From Flectobacillus sp. BAB-3569 (lineage in GTDB: Bacteria; Bacteroidota; Bacteroidia; Cytophagales; Spirosomataceae): a stretch of 64,000 bases of DNA. The translations under genes and the position numbers were made by a program. The stretch lies in NCBI RefSeq assembly GCF_002270355.1, contig NZ_NJFZ01000012.1, forward strand, positions 1-64,000, read 5' to 3'. This document shows, in pieces, positions 37,023 to 45,867 of the stretch (positions within the stretch are counted from its first letter, which is position 1; every line of letters begins with the position of its first letter). Under the pieces are notes generated by a model. That model did no database searches, had not been told where the DNA came from, and was given only the letters and a program-made list of their open reading frames with translations.

Positions 37023-38539
37023 TTATTGAATTTTTAATTTCGACACACCCATATATGTTGGAAAGCCTAGACCTCGGTAGTCAAAACAGGCAATTGCAAT
37101 AATATTGTCTTTTAAAACCACATTAGATGTATTATCTGATATAATATTTGAGTTTTGTTTATTAAATGTATGTAGAATAGCACCATTATGAAATACTATC
37201 ACACCATGTTTCCCCCATGCCATCCAAATATTATCATATTTATCAATAATGAAGCTGTCCAATCCTGAATCTGGCATGCCAGTCATTGTAGAATAATCGA
37301 AATAGGTAAAATTGTCATTTTCATATTTTACAATCCCTGACCAATGTGAAATCCAAATTACCCCTTGAGAATCTATTTGGATGGTTTCAAAATCAGTGTA
37401 TTTTAATGAATGATTAACTTTCTTAAAAGTCCCATCGTATTTTAACAAAGATTTTGCAGTGATTAGGTAGATATTATTTGTAGTGACGACAAAATCAATA
37501 AAAACTTCATTCTGATTCGTCGCTAATAGTGTCCATTTAAAGTTTTCTAATTTATAAATCGAAGTTGTTGTTGAGCAAAAAAGTTGATTGTCAAATATAC
37601 GTAACGATTTAATGTCGTTATTGGGTAGATTATATTTAGTGGTGTCTTTGCCACTAATGTTTATGATACCATTGGTAGTTCCAACCCAAATTGAATGATC
37701 AAACTCTAGAATATTATTTATTTGTTGTGCTTGAAACTTTGAAAAATCAATGATAATTTCTTTCCCATTTTGAATTTTAACTAGCTCCGCAAATCCTCCA
37801 TATTTGTTATTTGCACACCAGATATTTCCGTTTACATCTAAATTTATCATTTTAAAATTTAGATCTCTTGTATTTTCCCATTTGTTCGACATTTTTTGCA
37901 AATCTGAAGAGCTTGGTTTGCTGACTTTAATAACAAAAGTATAAACAGCACTAGAACCATCTTCTGCTGTAATCGTATATGCGACAGGGGCGGTGAAATC
38001 TTGTTGACTACTAGAAGCAGGGTTTATACTGGCTTTGTCTGAAATATTTATTTTAGGGCTCAAGCTTGAAATATTTGTACCGTATGGTACGACAGCACTT
38101 AATGTCTGTTTAATCGTATCTATGTCTATTTTAATTTCTTGATTATCAATAGGTAAGATGCCTGAGTTGATGACTTTTTCTTTACTTTTAGGAGGCCCAA
38201 ATACAATAATGACACTATAATTTACAGTGCTTCCATCTTCGGCGGTTACCTTATAAATTATATTTTTTGAAAAATCTTGAGGTTCATTTGAGGCAGGTGA
38301 AATTATTGAATTTTCAGAATGAGTAATCAAAGGCGCAAGTTGATTTACTTCTGAGCCAAAGGGTAAATAAAGTGTAATGGTATTTTTAACGCTATCAATG
38401 GAGGCTTGGTATCGTTGATTTGAAATTGAAATCTCAAAGGATACAATTTTTTTAGCAGAACTTTTTGTGGGTTCAGTAATTACTTTCTCACATGAAAAAA
38501 TAATTATTGAAAAAAAAACAGTAATAGTACGTTCTTCAT
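37023..38539 (-). CDS. Lipoprotein with repeated DUF5018-like domains and a propeller, frame broken at the signal peptide
   Basis: About 505 aa if one base is added to the nine-base run at 38510-38518, where the signal peptide then reads MKNVLLLFFFSIIIFSCEK with a lipobox Cys. Two tandem 80-residue domains follow, with matching ends (INPASSSQQDFTAPVAYTI and ISPASNEPQDFSKNIIYKV, each then TAEDGS). This is the DUF5018-like module common in Bacteroidota surface lipoproteins. From about residue 210 there are propeller blades (NGNIWCANN, DNIWMAWGKHGV). As written, translation from the ATG stops after 11 codons, leaving the rest without its signal. Likely a glycan-binding surface lipoprotein. Confidence 0.72.
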
Positions 38540-38855
38540 CTTATGGTGGAGTGTGAAATGATACAAGTGTATATTGTTATGTAATTGAATCAACCAAATG
38601 TGTGTCAAATTGCCTGCACTGCATTTAGTTGGATTCGTGAATTCCGATGAGTTTGCAAGATCATGAAGGATTTAGAGAATGGTAGATTTTAGGTATTCCG
38701 TTTTGAAACTCCCGACACCCGTTACTATTCATGAGAATTGTAAAGATACTGTTAATCAGTTTATCTTGCGAGAAAACTAATAATTAATCTACAATTTGGA
38801 TTAGAAGGGATTCGACCCCGAAAGTGCTATAGAACGCATTCAAAATTTTTTTGTT
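38540..38855. other. Intergenic region without a gene
   Basis: Upstream region of the lipoprotein gene, 316 bp. No open frame with supporting features. A short ggggtcgaatccc-like stretch (minus strand, 38807-38820) was considered as a tRNA T-arm and rejected. Confidence 0.45.
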
Positions 38856-38908
38856 TTGGCTTGAAGCCTTAGAAAAAATGAGTGCTGGATAGGAATCCAG
38901 CACTAGCG
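38856..38908. repeat. Two-hairpin dispersed repeat, family 1, copy 5
   Basis: Hairpin one is a variant (ggcttgaagcc, 38858-38868). Hairpin two is agtgctggat-agga-atccagcact (38881-38904), identical to copy 1, then agcga. It is 30 bp from the stop of the 38938 gene. Confidence 0.9.
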
Positions 38909-38937
38909 ATGAGTTTATTCAACCGAAGCGAAAAAGT

Positions 38938-39356
38938 TTAAATATCTTTATTTCTAAAAGCTTTGAAAACGCCAAAAGCGAAGGTCAGAAAACTGATCAA
39001 AAACGTAGTCAAACCACCTAACAATAACACAATAATTGCATATTCGACTACATTATAATTTTTGATTAGTTGTTCCAAATTGAAGGAAATGGCTAAAAGA
39101 ACCCATCCAAAATTAAAAAGACTCCAATGCCAAAATCCTATCTTTTGATTTACACGTTTTCCTGTTTTTTTAGTACAAAATAGATTAGCGCCATCAATCC
39201 TGAAATGAGGCTAAATGAGATGGAGATGGGAAGATATCCTATTACGTAAAAGGAATCGTGTAAGATAATATCAAATGTTCGCGAGGCAAATATAGTACCA
39301 AGACCCAATAAAAGCGTTGAAGTAATGGCAAATAAAGAATAAGGTGTAAATTTCAT
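38938..39356 (-). CDS. Small four-helix membrane protein, frame broken
   Basis: 139 aa if one base is added to the seven-base run at 39165-39171. The first half (MKFTPYSLFAITSTLLLG) has two helices and the motif TFDIILHDSFYVIGY, similar to the HDTYFV-type motif of short Bacteroidota proteins related to the start of haem-copper oxidase subunit I. After the break GKRVNQKIGFWHWSLFNFG continues with two more helices and a charged end FKAFRNKDI. As written the first frame stops at 68 residues. Function unknown. Confidence 0.65.
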
Positions 39357-39574
39357 CTGACAGAATGGGTTGAGGAATTAATAAGAACTTTGGAAAATTA
39401 GCAATAAATATCGAAATGGGAATCTGTCTAGTGTTGAGAACGAATAATTTAATAAATAGGTGATTTGTTAGTAACAGACAGTAAAAAAGCCATCAACCTC
39501 CTCAATTTATTGAAATGCTTCCTCTTTTTTACTGCCTAAAACTGTTGCGTGTAAAAGGTATTTATTATCTCCTA

Positions 39575-40297
39575 TTAATTTATGAGGGCAAACTGTCGTA
39601 AATTACTTTCAATATAGTCACTCATCGCCTTGTCCCACTGGAGTCTGCACTCGTCTGAATAAAAATAGTCATTTAGCTCTTCTGGAGAATCTAGTAGTTC
39701 AAGACTTTTCAAATAGGCTCTGTGTCTTTGGTTTTTACTCAGAATAGTAGTTTGAGATAAGCTAAGGTACCAATTCATTTTTAAACTATTTTTCTTAAGT
39801 TCTGCTAGGAAATTATCATAGAGTTTCAAAAGCTCTGTCTGATTTAGCTCAACCATCACTTGTCTGACCGCATTCAAATGTTCGCCCTTGTTATGTAAAA
39901 ATTGGTTCACCCCACCATTATCTACTTCTCCCGAAAATGCTAAAAAGGACCAAAAGATTTTTTGTCCTCTGGTAAGCTCTTTCCAAAATAGATTTGAATT
40001 CTCTTTTCCTTTATGTTTTTGAGTTAGGTTATCGAATAGCAATTCCATGTATTCTGTTACTCGATTGTCGTATTCATCATAGGATTCCCACTGATATGTG
40101 GTTTGAATATTTTCAAGTTGTTGTTTTGAAATGGTTACAAAATGAATCAATTCATTTTGATTCCCTTTTTCAATATCGAAAAGACGTACCATTACAAAAT
40201 ATTTTTTTAGAAACTCCCAAATGAAACTACCTATATAATACGCTAATACTAGATTTAGAAGCCAATTTAACCAATCAAACTCTGCTACTTGAGACAT
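39575..40297 (-). CDS. DMP19 (DUF4375)-like protein with N-terminal membrane helix
   Basis: 240 aa. One hydrophobic segment at residues 11-30 (LLNLVLAYYIGSFIWEFL). The soluble part contains FLAFSGEVDNGGVNQFLHN followed by a helical block, the DMP19/DUF4375 signature (NGG.xQF). DMP19-type proteins are reported as DNA mimics or as immunity-type proteins; the role here is not known. It begins a series with DUF4259 and Abi-type genes downstream and upstream on the same strand. Confidence 0.7.
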   Translation of the reverse strand: MSQVAEFDWLNWLLNLVLAYYIGSFIWEFLKKYFVMVRLFDIEKGNQNELIHFVTISKQQLENIQTTYQWESYDEYDNRVTEYMELLFDNLTQKHKGKENSNLFWKELTRGQKIFWSFLAFSGEVDNGGVNQFLHNKGEHLNAVRQVMVELNQTELLKLYDNFLAELKKNSLKMNWYLSLSQTTILSKNQRHRAYLKSLELLDSPEELNDYFYSDECRLQWDKAMSDYIESNLRQFALIN

Positions 40298-40461
40298 AAG
40301 AAATAAGTGTGTTTATCGTGATTTATGTTGAATAATAAGATACTCTATTTAGGTACTAAAGATATTTCTTTTGTATCGCAGACCAAAACTACTTTAATAT
40401 TGAATTGTATTTTTAATCTCCAATAGGTTTTTATTGATAGAAAACGCTTGAAATTCTTTAG

Positions 40462-41229
40462 TTACTTAATCATTGGGATGAGGTGTATTAATACATTGCT
40501 AAAGTTATGAGAAAACACTCCCAACAAAATACTCCTGCTTTGAACAGTTAGCCAACCATACAAATAACCATAGAAAAAGGTGCCTAACCCCATTAGGTAA
40601 TCAAAATTTACGTCTAGTTCTTCTGTAATCTGAACTCCATGAACCAAACCAAATAACAGTCCATTTAGGATGAGACTTGGATTTCTAATAGATAGGTTGA
40701 AAAAAGAAATTCTTTCTTTTAAGGCATTCAGCATAATACCTAAAAAGACAGCTCTAAACATGACTTCTTCATCAATCCCTGGCATCGTTGACTCGTACAA
40801 TAATGTTTCGAAGTCATATTCTGTTTTTGGATTAAAATAAGAGAAGAAAGCTAATAAAATAGGTAAGCTTGCTACTATGAGTGGTCTTTTGAGAAAAATT
40901 GATTCCTTTTTAAATCCAATAAAATCAAATGGTTTTAGCCTTTCTCTAATTAGGTAATATATGCAAGTTCCAAAAGTAATTGTAAAGATTTTACCTGTCC
41001 AATTCCATTTACTATGTATGATTTGTATATGCTGAGTTTGGGTTGGAGCTTTCAATAAAATTTGATAGACCCAAAAGATAAGCACAAGGATAATAATGGA
41101 CTTTACTTTCGTTTGGTTTTTTGCCAAAAGTAGGAGAAATGGAAATAAAATTAAAGCTGGCAAAATGCTTTCTAAGAGGATTCTAGTTAAGCCTAAGAAC
41201 GTGTAGTAATTAGAAAAATATAGTGCCAA
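40462..41229 (-). CDS. CPBP family intramembrane metalloprotease
   Basis: 255 aa with about seven helices. All three family motifs are present: Glu154-Glu155 and Arg159 in DEEVMFRA, His197 in FGLVHGVQ, and His241 with Asn245 in SHNFSN. This family includes CAAX-type proteases and bacteriocin self-immunity proteins. In a region rich in immunity-like genes either role is possible; substrate is unknown. Confidence 0.88.
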   Translation of the reverse strand: MALYFSNYYTFLGLTRILLESILPALILFPFLLLLAKNQTKVKSIIILVLIFWVYQILLKAPTQTQHIQIIHSKWNWTGKIFTITFGTCIYYLIRERLKPFDFIGFKKESIFLKRPLIVASLPILLAFFSYFNPKTEYDFETLLYESTMPGIDEEVMFRAVFLGIMLNALKERISFFNLSIRNPSLILNGLLFGLVHGVQITEELDVNFDYLMGLGTFFYGYLYGWLTVQSRSILLGVFSHNFSNVLIHLIPMIK

Positions 41230-41281
41230 GGTGATTTGAGGGATTGAGATTAATAGATATAACCAAAGAGAAATAGAGTAT

Positions 41282-41332
41282 AGGCTTGAAGCCTTAGAAA
41301 AATGAGTGCTGGATAGGAATCCAGCACTAGCG
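41282..41332. repeat. Two-hairpin dispersed repeat, family 1, copy 6
   Basis: aggcttgaagcctt hairpin, then agtgctggat-agga-atccagcact and agcg. The spacing and sequence closely match copy 5. It ends 9 bp from the stop of the DUF4259 gene. Confidence 0.9.
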
Positions 41333-41340
41333 AGGAGATA

Positions 41341-41760
41341 CTATTTATTCAATCTTTCAATGAGTTTTTCTATCCCTTTTCTCCAAAAAGGATAATCCTC
41401 TTCATTCTCTTGCCAAAGTTCCTTAGGTTCAGAATCCTCTCCGAGTAATTTTTCTAAGGCAATCACCGCCTTCTCTTTTAGGTCAGACAGGTCTATGTTT
41501 GGATTTCTGTCAGGAAAAGAGTCAACGTCTAATATTTCGCCCGTTTCACTTTCAGAGAACTTTGTGCCGTTTGTCTGACTGTCAATATAAGTGGCAGAAA
41601 CAATAACCGCATTTCCTTCCGTGGAGTCAATAAAGTCAGATTCTAAGGCAGTTTCTAAGGCATCTTCAATTAGTTCTTTTGGATTTTCGGATGCTTCGAT
41701 TTCGTCCATAAAATCAAAGGCATCATCATCTTCATAATACTTGAATCCCCAAGCTCCCAT
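41341..41760 (-). CDS. DUF4259 domain protein
   Basis: 139 aa, strongly acidic. The start MGAWGFKYYEDDDAFDFMDEI is the DUF4259 signature, followed by IEDALETALESD and a last helix RKGIEKLIERLNK. Cytoplasmic. DUF4259 proteins are small and often found near immunity genes; no molecular function is known. Confidence 0.85.
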   Translation of the reverse strand: MGAWGFKYYEDDDAFDFMDEIEASENPKELIEDALETALESDFIDSTEGNAVIVSATYIDSQTNGTKFSESETGEILDVDSFPDRNPNIDLSDLKEKAVIALEKLLGEDSEPKELWQENEEDYPFWRKGIEKLIERLNK

Positions 41761-41930
41761 AAATTTTTGAGTTAAATTGTTAAAGGTTATATTGTTTTAA
41801 ATTTTGCAAAAGAATGCTTTCATAAATAGGATATACAGTGAAGTTCTTTGTTAGAAAGGATACAACACACTTAGTTTTTCCAATTATACCATTCTAACTC
41901 GATTGCTTCCTGAAAATAGGCTTTAAATTT

Positions 41931-42341
41931 TTACATACTAGGGTCAGTGAACTTAATGATAGTGTATGAACTATCCCAAGCAATTATTTCAATCTTTGCC
42001 TGCTCCACCTGTAGATTACCATTTTTCCATATTTGACCATTCCCATCAGCAAAAGGTAAATCAATTTGTGAAGGCTCAATTTCTTGAGTTTTAAGGAGTC
42101 CGACAAATACGCCCCAAATTATTTGAATTTCTGTTTTACGTAGAACATTCATTTCTTCTGCAGAGATTAAAAACCAGTCTTTGTCATGATTAATTGGTAG
42201 ATATTTTAGTTGGTCAGTGTTCAACTCTAAATCTGAGATTAGCCACTTTAGATTACTAATTTCATCCTGAATAGGCTCCAACAAAACTTTTAAATTTGTA
42301 TGAAATTTGAGTTTACGGGTATTTCTGATTATCCAATTCAC
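41931..42341 (-). CDS. Hypothetical protein
   Basis: 136 aa, cytoplasmic. N-terminal part with LLEPIQDEISNLKWLISDLE, then INHDKDWFLISAEEMNVL and IQIIWGVFVGLL, then a beta-rich end (IEIIAWDSSYTIIKF). The layout suggests an alpha-beta immunity-type protein (SMI1/Imm-like size) but no family signature is seen. Stands between the DUF4259 and Abi genes. Confidence 0.6.
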   Translation of the reverse strand: MNWIIRNTRKLKFHTNLKVLLEPIQDEISNLKWLISDLELNTDQLKYLPINHDKDWFLISAEEMNVLRKTEIQIIWGVFVGLLKTQEIEPSQIDLPFADGNGQIWKNGNLQVEQAKIEIIAWDSSYTIIKFTDPSM

Positions 42342-42507
42342 AATTATGCATGTCGGTTTAAGGTTGTAAAAATCGTTTTTTTTACTGTAGATTTTTGTTT
42401 AAAATGAAATACTATAAAACTCAAATCAACCCTTCCTTGAAGTTTTTCAATTAACAAAATATAGAAAATTCTACATTTCATTTGGGTTCAGAATGGCTTT
42501 GTCCAAA

Positions 42508-42556
42508 TTTAGGATAAAATCCTAAAGAAATTGATTGCTGGATTGGAATCCAGCAA
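42508..42556. repeat. Two-hairpin dispersed repeat, family 1, copy 7
   Basis: tttaggat-aaa-atcctaaa (42508-42526), then ttgctggat-tgga-atccagcaa, with compensating changes at both ends of the second stem (t/a replacing g/c). It ends 15 bp from the stop of the Abi gene. Confidence 0.88.
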
Positions 42557-42570
42557 AAGTAAAGATGATG

Positions 42571-43278
42571 TTATATTTTCAGACCTTTGGTTACAGTCGC
42601 ATTTATTTTGTCGATATCCTTAATCCAATTTATTAGCTCAGGATCTATCCACTTCAAAAGATTTAAAATTGAATTGTAGACACCTATAGTAATAGAAAAG
42701 TCAATCGACACCCCAACAAAACAAATGGGTTCATTATGGTTAATTCTATTTCTAAATTGTCGAACTTTTGTAAGTTCATTTAATACTTGAGTTCTACCAT
42801 AACCAGAGGGAAGATGTTTAAAAAGTTTTATTGGTCGACCTTTCAATATTTTGTAATGGTGATTTTCAAATAAGTCCGTCCAAAAGCCAAAGGTTTGTTC
42901 AGAGATTACCCGCCCACTTGTAATAGCAATTCCTCTTTTTCGTAATTTATCTTCTGCGCTCTTAACAGAATTTAGGATAAACCTGTTTGTTGTAATTTTA
43001 CCAGTCTTTTTATTGGTATGTGTGAGTAGTGGATCAACCATAAAACCATTTTTTTGGTTGATTATCCAGTTAGGGTCTGCGAAATGGGTTGTTAATTGGT
43101 CATTTACTCCATTTCGGAGCACTACCTCCAAACAACCTAATAAAGGATGAAAAGCCTGAGCTACTTTGAGATTTGCCTTATAAAGTTTGATACATCTTTT
43201 TGTGTCATTAGCACAAGCAATTAAGTACCTACCAGTTCTAGGTGAAGAAAAATAGGTCGTAAAACTTACATATTTCAT
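42571..43278 (-). CDS. Abi-type (Abi_2, HEPN) abortive-infection-like protein
   Basis: 235 aa from the ATG giving MKYVSFTTYFSSPRTGRYL, which matches the start of Abi_2 (AbiD/AbiF) proteins; an upstream start adds a leader overlapping a hairpin. Arg176 to His181 in FRNRINHNEP is the R-x4-H motif of HEPN ribonucleases. Further family features are LRNGVNDQL and FWTDLFENHHYKI. Members cleave RNA and stop phage growth by dormancy. No partner gene is obvious, as in many solo Abi_2 genes. Activity is inferred. Confidence 0.82.
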   Translation of the reverse strand: MKYVSFTTYFSSPRTGRYLIACANDTKRCIKLYKANLKVAQAFHPLLGCLEVVLRNGVNDQLTTHFADPNWIINQKNGFMVDPLLTHTNKKTGKITTNRFILNSVKSAEDKLRKRGIAITSGRVISEQTFGFWTDLFENHHYKILKGRPIKLFKHLPSGYGRTQVLNELTKVRQFRNRINHNEPICFVGVSIDFSITIGVYNSILNLLKWIDPELINWIKDIDKINATVTKGLKI

Positions 43279-43369
43279 TGATATTTTTACGAAAAAGGTG
43301 ATATATTTGTACTGTGATGCTTGGTAAAGCCTCTTGTCTTCAGATAACGTAACCAAGTTTAAGAATTTA

Positions 43370-43393
43370 AGACTCGCTTTTAGCGAGTCTTTT
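43370..43393. terminator. Intrinsic terminator-like hairpin
   Basis: aagactcgc-ttttta-gcgagtctt, a 9-bp stem; on the plus strand followed by ttttctttta, on the minus strand by aaattctt. It lies after the stop of the minus-strand 43425 gene and 90 bp before the Abi start, so it could end the former or attenuate the latter. Confidence 0.65.
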
Positions 43394-43424
43394 CTTTTAT
43401 GGATATTTCTGTTGCTCTTTGTTC

Positions 43425-43703
43425 TTAGTTATTCTTAATGGTAAATTTCAAGTTGTTTTGTTCGATGAAATTATATCCGATATCAATAGTTTTCTCTTTG
43501 CGCTTGAATAGTTTACCATCAGTCAACAATACTTCTTTTTTACCTTCAGCGTTCCAAAATTTAATCATATACTTTGGCTCAAACCTCGCCTTAACTACTT
43601 TTCCTCTAAGAATTTCTGTCAACAGGTAAAAGCTTTCAGATTTGGTTAGGTCACAACTTTGTTTTTTAGTTTCGAAAAGTATGGGCTGGATTGGCATAAT
43701 CAT
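43425..43703 (-). CDS. Hypothetical small protein coupled to DUF6438 gene
   Basis: 92 aa, cytoplasmic, not recognised. Start ATG overlaps the TGA stop of the upstream lipoprotein gene (ATGA at 43700-43703), which indicates translational coupling. Contains KARFEPKYMIKFWNAEGKKE, a beta hairpin-like stretch. An ATG two codons later is also possible. Confidence 0.6.
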   Translation of the reverse strand: MIMPIQPILFETKKQSCDLTKSESFYLLTEILRGKVVKARFEPKYMIKFWNAEGKKEVLLTDGKLFKRKEKTIDIGYNFIEQNNLKFTIKNN

Positions 43704-44523
43704 ACCTTTTTTTGAAAGGGTTTTAGCCTGATATGTTGATATAAATATCTAATTGATGTATATGCCCAAATTAACAAGGGTGGAGATTGACGTCCGTTAT
43801 CTGTAATTGATTTAATAATTTTTTGGTTTTTAATAAAAGTAACTGTTATTGTCTCATCATCTGTCAAATTTGCTTCATAATTATTCCTTATGTTCTTTAG
43901 GTCAGCCTTTTTAAAATTTTCTTCAATATTGGAATAGTCCTCCGCTGTAATCTTAGAATAAAACATTCCTTGTACTGTAGTGTTAAATTTACCCAAAAAT
44001 AACACATCTCCGTTTTTTCAATGCTAATATCTAGTTGAGGACAAGGTCCCATACAGCCCGAGGTTGAGACTATAATTTTATCATAATTTTCATTGGGATC
44101 GATTTTATATTTTGCTCTTACAAACTTTGAAAATACGCTATCTCTAACTTGAACTGTCAAAGTGTCTTCAATTATCGAAACGATTTTTTGGATGTACCAT
44201 TTGTTTCCTGACAAATCAAATATCTTCAGTTTATTTCCATCGATTTTATAACGTGTTCTGTTTCCAAGATAATAGATCTTTGTTCGGTCGTGATCAAACT
44301 TCTTATAAAACCCGAATTTATTTTCACAAGTATTGTTTGGGAAGAAAATAAATCCTAAAGGAATTGGGAGAGGAGGAGGTAAATTATCATTATTTGATAA
44401 TCTAGCATCTACCTCTTTTACAAAAGTCCATTCTCCAATAATATCCTTTCTAAGTTTACCAGACTTTTTTGTCTCACAAGAAAGTAGAACCAGAATCGCC
44501 AGAATTATTTTTATGCTTTTCAT
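43700..44523 (-). CDS. DUF6438 lipoprotein, frame broken
   Basis: About 274 aa if one base is added to the six-base run at 44013-44018. The lipobox is LVLLSC, from the ATG at 44523 (or 44529). The first part is a lipocalin-like region (IIGEWTFVKEVDA, YYLGNRTRYKIDGNKLKIF). The second is the DUF6438 signature SGCMGPCPQLDISIEKNGDV, the last residues restored by the fix, followed by GMFYSKITAEDY. The break falls inside this signature, so one gene is almost certain. Periplasmic; function unknown. Coupled by ATGA to the 92-aa gene. Confidence 0.78.
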
Positions 44524-44626
44524 TTTCATCTGTTTACCTGTAATAGGTGATATTCGTGTATACGAACTTTTTATATTCTCTGGTAAGTAAATAATGCATT
44601 CTAAAACTTTCATATTTGATTCAAAT

Positions 44627-45166
44627 TCACTTCCCCTCCCTCCTAAACTCACTAGGTGTAACACCTTTCACTTTCTTAAATTGATTTGATAGATGCTGTA
44701 CACTGCTGTATCCTAATTGGTTGGCTATTTCGCTAATATTGAGTTGGTTGTAGGTGAGGAGTTCGCTGGCTTTTTGGATTTTTTGTTCTATCAAATATTG
44801 CTCAATCGTCTGATGTTCAGATTCTGAAAATAGCTGACTGAGCACTTTGTAGTCCTTTCCTATTTTATCAGCCAACAATACTGAGAACTTTAGAGTTGTA
44901 TCTACGGGTATTTCGGTTTGTAAATAATCGGTGATAAATGCCTTGATTTGACTGATAGTTTGTGCTTGCTTATCGGCCAATATCTCAAAACCAAATTCCT
45001 CCAACTTTGTGAAGATATGTTGTTGCTCTTCAGAGGTCAAAGATTGAGCGGTTTCGACCAAACCTAATTCTACCGTTACTGGAAATACGTTGGCTTGTTC
45101 AAACACTTGTCGAACAACGTATTTGCAGCGGTCACAAACCATATTTTTTATATATACCTTTGTCAT
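44627..45166 (-). CDS. AraC-type regulator with N-terminal heavy-metal-associated domain
   Basis: 179 aa from the ATG giving MTKVYIKNMVCDRCKYVV. Residues 1-70 are an HMA-like domain with CDRC (Cys11, Cys14), and the last hundred are an AraC helix-turn-helix pair (NISEIANQLGYSSVQHLSNQF, GVTPSEFRR). The fusion suggests a copper or other metal-responsive activator. It is divergent from a methyltransferase gene with 74 bp between them, where an inverted repeat lies. Similar regulators in Bacteroidota are found beside copA; here the copA operon is about 28 kb away. Confidence 0.85.
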   Translation of the reverse strand: MTKVYIKNMVCDRCKYVVRQVFEQANVFPVTVELGLVETAQSLTSEEQQHIFTKLEEFGFEILADKQAQTISQIKAFITDYLQTEIPVDTTLKFSVLLADKIGKDYKVLSQLFSESEHQTIEQYLIEQKIQKASELLTYNQLNISEIANQLGYSSVQHLSNQFKKVKGVTPSEFRREGK

Positions 45167-45214
45167 ATCTTGATTAAAATGGTTCCTTGTAGGAGATTCC
45201 GTCACTAAATTAAT

Positions 45215-45233
45215 GCCTATCTCGTTAATAGGC
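45215..45233. promoter_or_regulatory. Inverted repeat in the divergent intergenic region
   Basis: gcctat-ctcgtta-ataggc with 6-bp arms, 7 bp upstream of the methyltransferase ATG. Position suggests an operator for the HMA-AraC regulator or a translational element. Inference only. Confidence 0.4.
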
Positions 45234-45240
45234 TCATTGG

Positions 45241-45867
45241 ATGAAAAACAAAAATTTTGACTTTATCGCTCCCTATTATGACTTTTTAAGTAAACTAATC
45301 TTTGGTGACAGGCTACGTATAGCCCAAATCAGTCTTTTGTCCAAGATACCAAAACATCAACGGATACTTTTGGTAGGTGGTGGTACAGGTTGGATTTTAC
45401 CCGAATTACTTCAGATTTGCGAGCCTTCTGAAATAGTATATGTCGAAAAATCTGCCGAAATGATTTCTTCGAGCAAAAAACAGGTATCCACCAACAGCCC
45501 TATTGTATGGGTATGTGGGGGAGAAGAGCAGTTTCAAGAATATGGAAGTTTTGACATCGTTTTTACACCATTTTTCTTAGATTTATTTCCTGAGCCATGG
45601 CTTGATAAACATATTGTTTCACCCTTGATTTCTGTTCTTAAGCCATCAGGATTTTGGTTATTGGTGGATTTTTTCCCAACCTCTCATTTGTTTTTTACTT
45701 TCCTTACCAAAATAATGTACACTTTTTTTAGAATGGTTAGCGGTGTAACCAATGCTGAATTGGCTGACTATCCTAAATTGTTATCGCAAAATAAGCTCAC
45801 ACTCACGCATTCCGAGGAATGGATGAATGGCTATGTAAAAGCCCAAGTATGGCAAAAAGGGGATTAA
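45241..45867 (+). CDS. Class I SAM-dependent methyltransferase
   Basis: 208 aa. Motif I LLVGGGTGW at residues 42-50, an acidic residue after the second strand (VYVEKS), and motif post I (FDIVFTPFFLDLFPEPW). The start NKNFDFIAPYYDFLSKLIFG is typical of small-molecule or quinone methyltransferases. Substrate unknown. It is divergent from the HMA-AraC gene, so may be metal-regulated. Confidence 0.85.
   Translation: MKNKNFDFIAPYYDFLSKLIFGDRLRIAQISLLSKIPKHQRILLVGGGTGWILPELLQICEPSEIVYVEKSAEMISSSKKQVSTNSPIVWVCGGEEQFQEYGSFDIVFTPFFLDLFPEPWLDKHIVSPLISVLKPSGFWLLVDFFPTSHLFFTFLTKIMYTFFRMVSGVTNAELADYPKLLSQNKLTLTHSEEWMNGYVKAQVWQKGD

Noticed and set aside
38805-38822. Possible tRNA T-arm (ggggtcgaatccc on the minus strand)
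   Set aside because: No acceptor, D or anticodon stem can be folded around it, and the loop lacks the standard TTC.
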